DNA of 64,000 nucleotides from Candidatus Pelagibacter sp. TMED118 (GTDB taxonomy: Bacteria > Pseudomonadota > Alphaproteobacteria > Pelagibacterales > Pelagibacteraceae): NCBI GenBank assembly GCA_002170205.2, contig NHFT02000006.1, positions 29,495 through 93,494 on the forward strand, given 5' to 3'. The notes beneath the pieces were generated by a model that was not told the DNA's origin, did not search any database, and was given only the letters and a program-made list of their open reading frames with translations. The position numbers and the translations under genes were made by a program. Below, piece by piece: positions 58,600 to 64,000 of the stretch. Every line of letters starts with the position of its first letter. Position 1 is the first letter of the stretch.

Positions 58600-59643
58600 T
58601 TACAAAAATATTTTTGAGAAATTTTTTTTCTCCCGTTTTTTCCATTCCTTTTTATGGTACGCATCACTTGCAATTAAAGGTAAAACACTGGTCGCTTCTG
58701 CGAAAACCATCTGCTCTTTAGTTGTATCAACTTTACCCCATGAACTTGCTTCTTTTAAAGTAGAACTACTGCATGCACCATCTCTAGAATCGGCAACAGT
58801 TATTTGTATTGCATATTTATGCATATCAACCTCTTTACCTATCAGTTCAGCGCAAATAACTGTATCTTGTATAAAATTTTTTGGAACTCCTCCTCCTATC
58901 ATAAATAAACCTGATACTTTTGATCTTATTTTTATCTCTGTTAACTCTCTGAATTCTCTTATTGTATCAATTGTTATATGACTACTTGGATTTTTTTCTT
59001 GATGCATAACTAGACCAAATCCCGCACTTGAATCAGTAAAAGCTGGACAAAATATTGGAATGTTATTGTCGTAAGCAGTCTCAATTAAAGAACCTTTTTT
59101 TTTTGAATTTTTTTTTAGATATTTTCCTATTTCATGTATGAACTCTCTTGAGGTATAGCTTTTAGGTTTTAAATTATCTGCTATTTTACAAATAGTTCTG
59201 TCGCAAACCTGTAACTCTTCCTCATCTATATATGTATCATATATTCTATCTATATAGTTCTTACGTAGTTCGTTATCGTTTTGAAATTGAGAGCCTTGAT
59301 AATGCTTGAAACCAAGTGCCTCAAAAAAGTCCATGTCTATTATAGAGGCACCTGTTGCAACAATAGCATCAACCATATTAAACTTAATCATGTCCCTATA
59401 AATATTCATACACCCAGCTGCTGAGGTAGATCCAGCCAAGGTTAAAAAGATTGTACAATCTTTGTCTTTTAACATTTCATTGTATATCTTAGCTGCATTT
59501 CCAGTTTCTCTAGAAACAAATGACATTTTTTGCATAGATGATATGATTTTTCTGGCATCAAAAGATGTAATATCAATGTGTTCTATCGGATTTTTGAGAA
59601 AATCTTTTTTACTATTGTGTCCTAAATTTTTTTTTTCTGACAT
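58600..59643 (-). CDS. deoxyhypusine-synthase-like protein (polyamine enzyme)
   Basis: This 347-residue protein belongs to the deoxyhypusine synthase family, which transfers an aminobutyl group from spermidine or a relative to an amine via NAD. The fold has TLAGSTSAAGCMNIYRDMI near the N-terminus, an NAD-contact GASIIDMDFFE, CPAFTDSSAGFGLVMH, and the Lys304 of SSWGKV, aligned with the enzyme-imine lysine of human DHS. Bacteria lack eIF5A, so the acceptor should be a small amine, as in DHS-like homospermidine synthases. It starts directly before the decarboxylase stop and follows that gene. Confidence 0.85.
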   Translation of the reverse strand: MSEKKNLGHNSKKDFLKNPIEHIDITSFDARKIISSMQKMSFVSRETGNAAKIYNEMLKDKDCTIFLTLAGSTSAAGCMNIYRDMIKFNMVDAIVATGASIIDMDFFEALGFKHYQGSQFQNDNELRKNYIDRIYDTYIDEEELQVCDRTICKIADNLKPKSYTSREFIHEIGKYLKKNSKKKGSLIETAYDNNIPIFCPAFTDSSAGFGLVMHQEKNPSSHITIDTIREFRELTEIKIRSKVSGLFMIGGGVPKNFIQDTVICAELIGKEVDMHKYAIQITVADSRDGACSSSTLKEASSWGKVDTTKEQMVFAEATSVLPLIASDAYHKKEWKKREKKNFSKIFL

Positions 59644-60822
59644 TTAAGCAACAAGAAATTTACCATTATTTTCTTTGTCGTACATTGTCATTATTGGAGC
59701 ATCTTCTACTTCATAAATTTGATCAGAATAAAAACCGTTAAACTCTGTCCTAAATGTCAGACCGTATGCACCAAGTTGACCCAACTCTATATAGTCACCT
59801 TCTTTAACATTATTTGGAAGTAAAAAAGGTCCTTTCATATAATCCATACTATCGCACGTGGGACCATAAAAATCAAATGCTGTAATTTTTTTTGATACAA
59901 TTCTTCCAACTGTAATTAGTTTTGATGGATAAACCATATTTGGAACTCCTGCATCGAACAGTGTGCCATAAGTTCCATCATTAATAAATAGCTTTTGTTT
60001 CTTTCTTAAAATGACTTTAACAATAGTTGATCCGCTCTCTGCAACTAAACTTCTTCCCGGCTCACAAATAATTTCAGGCATTTTATCCAAATTTAAATTT
60101 CCTAAACTTTTCTTAATTTCGTCGAAGTAATTTATCAGAGGTTGTGATACCAAATCTGGGTAAATAGTAGGAAAACCTCCACCAACATTTATATAATCTG
60201 GAATAATTTTTGTTTTTTTTATTATTTTTCCTATTTCTTCTATACCTTTCGTATATGATATAGGATGCATACATTGAGATCCAACATGAAAACTAATACC
60301 TATTCTTTTTGCATATTGTTTTGTTAATCTCAATAGTCCTATTGCATCAGATGTTATTGCTCCGAATTTTTTTGATAAGTCTATTTCAGCATGTTCATTA
60401 GATACTGATACTCTAACAAAAAGATCTAAATCTTTTGCATAGTTGGTTGTTTCAATTATTTTTATAAGTTCATCTTTAGTATCTAGTGCAAAAGTCTTAA
60501 TATTATGTTTGAAGTAAGCCTCATTTATGTTTTCTCTACTTTTTACAGTGTGCATAAAAGAGCATTTTATATTTCCGTTTAAATTTTTGATAGCTTTTAT
60601 CTCTTTTATTGATGCTACATCGAATTGTTTAATTCCACTTTCTAGAATTGTCTTTAATACCTCAAGGTTCGGATTTGTCTTAACAGCATAAAGAATTTTT
60701 CCTGGAAAATTTTTTTGAAAAAATTTAGAAGCTTCATGTATAGGTTTTTTCCTTATACAATATACTGGTTCATTTGGTTTCAGCTGATTTATTAGTTCAT
60801 CAACTGATTTAAATTTTTTCAT
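59644..60822 (-). CDS. ornithine/lysine-type PLP decarboxylase
   Basis: This is a 392-residue alanine-racemase-fold decarboxylase that most resembles bacterial ornithine or lysine/ornithine decarboxylases, which make putrescine or cadaverine. Lys48 in YAVKTNPN binds PLP. His179 in FHVGSQ, NVGGGFP, Glu254 in CEPGRSLVAESG and Cys323 in GPTCDSMD complete the active site. I use ATG 60822 because AGGAG sits 5 bases before it; the frame reaches 60861. Arginine decarboxylase activity cannot be ruled out and would best suit the aguA/aguB neighbours, but the length fits ODC rather than SpeA. Confidence 0.88.
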   Translation of the reverse strand: MKKFKSVDELINQLKPNEPVYCIRKKPIHEASKFFQKNFPGKILYAVKTNPNLEVLKTILESGIKQFDVASIKEIKAIKNLNGNIKCSFMHTVKSRENINEAYFKHNIKTFALDTKDELIKIIETTNYAKDLDLFVRVSVSNEHAEIDLSKKFGAITSDAIGLLRLTKQYAKRIGISFHVGSQCMHPISYTKGIEEIGKIIKKTKIIPDYINVGGGFPTIYPDLVSQPLINYFDEIKKSLGNLNLDKMPEIICEPGRSLVAESGSTIVKVILRKKQKLFINDGTYGTLFDAGVPNMVYPSKLITVGRIVSKKITAFDFYGPTCDSMDYMKGPFLLPNNVKEGDYIELGQLGAYGLTFRTEFNGFYSDQIYEVEDAPIMTMYDKENNGKFLVA

Positions 60823-60846
60823 ATTAGCTCCTAAAAAAAATTTAAT

Positions 60847-60874
60847 AAAAAAAACTTGCATAACTAATATGCAA
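60847..60874 (-). terminator. terminator-like hairpin in the decarboxylase leader
   Basis: Reading toward the decarboxylase, TTGCATA (60874-60868) pairs with TATGCAA (60862-60856) across a 5-base loop, then one G and eight T. This is the shape of an intrinsic terminator, though the stem is AT-rich. It lies only 25 bases before the start codon, where a terminator would act as an attenuator. An in-frame ATG (60861-60859) lies in its second arm. Confidence 0.5.
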
Positions 60875-60966
60875 ATTCATATAAATTTGTGAAATAAGGG
60901 GTTTCTTAAGTAATGTAAAGCAAATAATACTATTGAAATTATTATATTAATAACCATATTAAAAGC

Positions 60967-61530
60967 ATGGATGCGATAGGAAATTTAAAAAAATTAAGTG
61001 ATTTCAGTGATAAATCACTACTTCTGGTTGACGATGATAACCCCTTTAGAGAAAGATTAGCTAGAGCAATGGAAAAAAAGGGGTTTGAGGTTATACAAGC
61101 TGAAGGAGTAAAAAAAGGCATAGACGCCGTAAAGACAAAAAAACCTGCATTTGCAGTAGTTGATTTGCGACTAAACGATGGAAATGGTTTAGAAGTAGTT
61201 AGACAACTCCAAAATTCTAATGAGAATAGCAGAATAGTTATGCTTACAGGATATGGAAATATACCAACAGCAGTTACTGCAATAAAACAGGGAGCAATTG
61301 ATTATTTAGCTAAACCAGCAGATGCTGATGATGTTGAAAAAGCACTATTAGCAGACCCAAACAAAAAAGCTGATCCACCAGATAATCCGATGTCTGCCGA
61401 CAGAGTGAAATGGGAACATATCCACAGGGTATTTGAGTTGTGTAATAGAAATGTCTCAGAGACAGCCAGAAGGTTAAAAATGCACAGAAGAACTCTTCAA
61501 AGAATCCTTTCCAAAAGATCCCCTAGATAA
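60967..61530 (+). CDS. regA: RegA/ActR-type response regulator
   Basis: This 187-residue two-component regulator belongs to the RegA/PrrA/ActR family, which adjusts redox, carbon and nitrogen genes in alphaproteobacteria. The receiver domain (15-130) has the acidic pocket VDDDN, phosphoacceptor Asp66 in VVDLRLNDG, Thr94 in MLTGYG and Lys116 in LAKPAD. A Pro-rich linker leads to a Fis-type helix-turn-helix (NVSETARRLKMHRRTLQRIL). No sensor kinase (RegB) is adjacent. It is divergent from the polyamine cluster, and its last 8 bases overlap the end of convergent bioY. Confidence 0.93.
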   Translation: MDAIGNLKKLSDFSDKSLLLVDDDNPFRERLARAMEKKGFEVIQAEGVKKGIDAVKTKKPAFAVVDLRLNDGNGLEVVRQLQNSNENSRIVMLTGYGNIPTAVTAIKQGAIDYLAKPADADDVEKALLADPNKKADPPDNPMSADRVKWEHIHRVFELCNRNVSETARRLKMHRRTLQRILSKRSPR

Positions 61531-62074
61531 GTTTTTTAAATTTCAAACAATATTTTGTCACTAAAATAAGTAATATTATTTTGAATAATTCGGCTAATAA
61601 AAAAGGCTTAGCTCCTAATTCAAAAATTGGTTTATCCCAACCTATAATATATCCTAGCCATAGCATTCCCAAGAAATAAATAGAGGTTATTGAAATTAAA
61701 ATTACTTGAATAATTTTAAAAATATTCATTTTAAGATTAATTTTACCTGCGATAAAAGCCGCAACAATGAAACCAATTAAATATCCCATAGTAGGTCCGG
61801 TAAAATAAGCTATACCAATACCTTTTTCTGGAGAATTTGAAAAAACAGGTAAGCCAAATATTCCCTCAACTAAGTAAACCAATACCGTAAGTGATCCTAA
61901 TTTCGATCCAAGTGAGATTCCTAAAATTAGTACAATAAAAGTTTGCATCGTCATAGGCACTGGGTAAAACGGAATCTTAATTTTTGCAGAAATTGTTAAA
62001 AGAAATGTACCTAAAATTATTAAAAAAACGTATCTGATTAATTTATAGTTTTGTAAAGTTTTTGAAAGTTCCAT
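61523..62074 (-). CDS. bioY: biotin transporter BioY
   Basis: BioY is the substrate-binding membrane subunit (S component) of biotin ECF transporters and may work alone or with an energising module. The 183 residues have five to six helices, with KIPFYPVPMTMQTFIVLILG, where MTMQTF is diagnostic, and GPTMGYLIGFIVAAFIAG, the biotin-pocket region. No bioM or bioN gene is in the window. The adjacent ABC ATPase is of the CcmA/drug-export type, not the EcfA type, and is probably unrelated. Confidence 0.92.
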   Translation of the reverse strand: MELSKTLQNYKLIRYVFLIILGTFLLTISAKIKIPFYPVPMTMQTFIVLILGISLGSKLGSLTVLVYLVEGIFGLPVFSNSPEKGIGIAYFTGPTMGYLIGFIVAAFIAGKINLKMNIFKIIQVILISITSIYFLGMLWLGYIIGWDKPIFELGAKPFLLAELFKIILLILVTKYCLKFKKLI

Positions 62075-62105
62075 TAAAGTATTTTAACAATTATAATTTG
62101 AATTT

Positions 62106-63035
62106 CTAGTTATTAATTAATGTTACAAAAACATCTTCTAAATCCCCATCATCTGTTGACATGTCTATGATTTCTATATCTTTTTTACTTAAATAATTAA
62201 TTATTTCACCAATTTTTAATTTGTCCTTCTCATAAGATAAAGTCATTAGTTTATCGCTATTTGATAAAATTTTAAGTGAACTTAGACTATTATTATCAAT
62301 GTCTATATCTTTATTTAACGTTAATCTCACAATTTTATGTTTAATTCTTCTTAGTAGATTTTCTGTACTATCAAGTGCAATCAATTCACCTTTATTAATA
62401 ATAGCTACTCTATCGCACATCTCCTCGGCCTCCTTAAGATAATGTGTTGTCAAAATCACAGTAACACCACTGTTATTAAGTAATCTTATATTATCCCAAA
62501 GATTTTTTCTCAATTCTACATCAACTCCTGCAGTAGGCTCATCAAGAATAATTATTGGTGGTTGATGTACAAGTGCTTTTGCTATCATTAATCTCCTTTT
62601 CATTCCTCCAGACAGTCCTCGAGAGTAGCTCTTTGCTTGATTATTTAAAGAAACCATACTTAAAATTGTATCTGTTATTCTATCCTTCTTTTTTACACCA
62701 TACATTCCAGCCTGTAATTCTAATAATTTTTTTGGACTAAAAAATGGATCTAAATTTACCTCTTGTGGAACAATTCCAATTGAAGCTCTAACCTGTCTTG
62801 GATTTACATCTATGTCAAATCCCCAAACATTTACTGATCCAGATGATTTTATCACTAAACCCGCTAGAATATTAATAAAAGTACTTTTGCCTGCTCCGTT
62901 TGGACCAAGTAACCCAAAAATTTCCCCTTGTTTCACCTCTAAGTTTAAATCTTTAAGTGCCTCGATACTATTTGATCCATTTTTTGCATAAATTTTCTTA
63001 AGGTTACTAACTTTTAAAACATTTTTTTTATTCAT
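62106..63035 (-). CDS. ABC exporter ATP-binding protein
   Basis: This 309-residue ATPase is of the ABC-2 export type (CcmA/YadG/DrrA-like). Walker A is GPNGAGKST (44-52), followed by the Q-loop in GIVPQEVNLDPFF, signature LSGGMKRRL, Walker B IIILDEPTAGVD and H-loop TTHYLKEAEEM. The last 75 residues form the usual C-terminal domain. Such proteins work with an ABC-2 membrane permease, normally the next gene, but here bioY follows and no permease is in the window. Substrate unknown. Confidence 0.9.
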   Translation of the reverse strand: MNKKNVLKVSNLKKIYAKNGSNSIEALKDLNLEVKQGEIFGLLGPNGAGKSTFINILAGLVIKSSGSVNVWGFDIDVNPRQVRASIGIVPQEVNLDPFFSPKKLLELQAGMYGVKKKDRITDTILSMVSLNNQAKSYSRGLSGGMKRRLMIAKALVHQPPIIILDEPTAGVDVELRKNLWDNIRLLNNSGVTVILTTHYLKEAEEMCDRVAIINKGELIALDSTENLLRRIKHKIVRLTLNKDIDIDNNSLSSLKILSNSDKLMTLSYEKDKLKIGEIINYLSKKDIEIIDMSTDDGDLEDVFVTLINN

Positions 63036-63084
63036 ATTAAATTACATTTTTAACATTAGGATAATTTAAGATAACATATTTACA

Positions 63085-64000
63085 ATGAACAAAATTAAAA
63101 AAAATGATCATTTTTACCTAATTGATGGTTCAGGATATATATTTAGAGCTTATTATGCGCTTCCGCCTTTGACAAGAAAAAGTGATGGATTACCCACCGG
63201 AGCTGTTAGTGGTTTCTGCAGTATGTTATTTAAATTACTTGAAGATGCAAAATCAGAAGACAATAAGGATAAACCAACTCATTTTGCAGTTATATTTGAT
63301 TCCGCAAGAAAAAATTTTCGAAATGAAATTTATAGCGAATACAAAGGCAATCGTTCAGATGCTCCAGAAGATTTAATACCTCAATTTGAATATATAAGAA
63401 AATCTGTTTTAGCATTTAATATACCATCCATCGAATTAATAAATTATGAGGCTGATGATTTAATTGCGACATATTGTGAACAAATAATTAAAATTGGAGC
63501 AAAAGCCACAATAGTATCTTCGGACAAGGACCTAATGCAACTTTATAAAAAAAATATAAGAATATACGATCCAATGAAGAACAAGTTTATTAATGAAGAC
63601 GATGTAAAAAATAAATTTGGAGTAAAACCTGAAAAAGTTGTAGATGTTCAAGCACTAGCAGGAGATAGTAGCGATAATGTCCCAGGGGTGCCAGGGATAG
63701 GGGTAAAAACAGCTGCTGAACTAATTAATTATTTTGGTAACCTCGACAACTTATTAAAGAACTCACACCAAATAAAGCAAAATAAAAGAAGAGAAACATT
63801 ATCTAACAATGCTGATAAAGCGATAATTAGCAAAAAGTTAGTTACACTTAAAAAAGATGTACCAGTAAAAGAAAAGTTAGAGAATTTTGAATTAAAAGAA
63901 ATAGACAAAGATAAATTATTTTCTTTCCTAAGAGAGATGGAATTTAATAGACTTTTAAGCTCAGCAATTTCTAAATATGGTAATGTATCATTTGAAAAAA
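63085..64000 (+). CDS. polA: DNA polymerase I, 5' part
   Basis: The open frame runs from ATG 63085 to the window edge, giving about 305 N-terminal residues. They match the 5'-3' exonuclease domain of Pol I: YLIDGSGYIFRAYYALPPLTR at the start (core IDGSGYIFRA), FAVIFDSARKNFR, YKGNRSDAPEDL, NYEADDLIATY, SSDKDLMQL, and AGDSSDNVPGVPGIGVKTA, the acidic metal sites plus helix-hairpin-helix. The 3'-5' exonuclease and polymerase domains would lie beyond the edge, so I cannot tell whether they are intact. It is divergent from the ABC ATPase with a 49-base gap. Confidence 0.96.
   Translation, partial: MNKIKKNDHFYLIDGSGYIFRAYYALPPLTRKSDGLPTGAVSGFCSMLFKLLEDAKSEDNKDKPTHFAVIFDSARKNFRNEIYSEYKGNRSDAPEDLIPQFEYIRKSVLAFNIPSIELINYEADDLIATYCEQIIKIGAKATIVSSDKDLMQLYKKNIRIYDPMKNKFINEDDVKNKFGVKPEKVVDVQALAGDSSDNVPGVPGIGVKTAAELINYFGNLDNLLKNSHQIKQNKRRETLSNNADKAIISKKLVTLKKDVPVKEKLENFELKEIDKDKLFSFLREMEFNRLLSSAISKYGNVSFEK

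Noticed and set aside
58593..58673. Upstream extension of AguB (27 codons)
   Set aside because: It overlaps the DHS-like gene by more than 70 bases and lacks family similarity; MKTKVALLQL is the normal nitrilase-type start.
60933..60960. Possible promoter for regA (TTGAAA and CATATT)
   Set aside because: It would put the transcript start on the start codon; boxes are weak, so I do not list it as a feature.

Overview
The window comes from a very AT-rich, tightly packed alphaproteobacterial genome, almost certainly SAR11 (Pelagibacterales, Candidatus Pelagibacter type). The evidence is AGA-dominated arginine codons, gaps of mostly 0-30 bases with many stop/start overlaps, a clustered DMSP demethylation pathway, a SAM-II riboswitch on metX, a structured RNA leader on ffh, and a RegA/ActR-type regulator. 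I saw no tRNA, rRNA, insertion sequence, phage gene or CRISPR array. No gap reaches 300 bases; the longest is 189 (47379-47567) and holds the metX promoter and riboswitch.

Layout. (1) 1-5673: end of an unidentified gene, a small secreted unknown, ftsY-dapF on the minus strand, then divergently ffh-rpsP-trmD-rplS behind a GC-rich RNA leader. (2) 5683-8793: leuCDB (leucine synthesis). (3) 8821-14099: dmdC, dmdB, an alpha/beta hydrolase and dmdA, which degrade DMSP. (4) 14122-28509: asd, sdhCDAB, mmsA, mdh, sucCDAB and lpdA, one long same-strand run covering the TCA cycle from 2-oxoglutarate to oxaloacetate. (5) 28575-31410: a Fe(II)/2-oxoglutarate dioxygenase, a SAM methyltransferase and an EgtD-type histidine-betaine methyltransferase. 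This is the least explained part of the window, and its first two genes have foreign-looking codon use. (6) 31512-38356: priA and the F1 ATP synthase operon atpHAGDC. (7) 38353-44883, minus: rppH, ctpA, rsfS, nadD, proA, proB, obgE, rpmA, rplU. (8) 44944-49533: gloB and metW-metX on the minus strand, with divergent hisC-tyrA. (9) 49530-53090, minus: NlpC/P60 hydrolase, AmpG-type permease, TrkH. (10) 53180-56651: class I lysS, pyrD, rpmB and a YhhQ-type transporter. (11) 56654-60822, minus: a polyamine cluster (ornithine-type decarboxylase, deoxyhypusine-synthase-like protein, aguB, aguA). (12) 60967-64000: regA, bioY, an ABC ATPase and the start of polA.

The clusters fit an oligotrophic marine heterotroph. 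DMSP supplies reduced sulfur and carbon, and methionine synthesis is under riboswitch control. The dmd genes directly precede the TCA block that can oxidise the products. The points most worth following up are the dioxygenase/methyltransferase/EgtD cassette, the DHS-like enzyme among agmatine-pathway genes, the terminator-like hairpin in the decarboxylase leader, the hydrolase in the dmd cluster that lacks a normal start codon, and the absence of rimM between rpsP and trmD.
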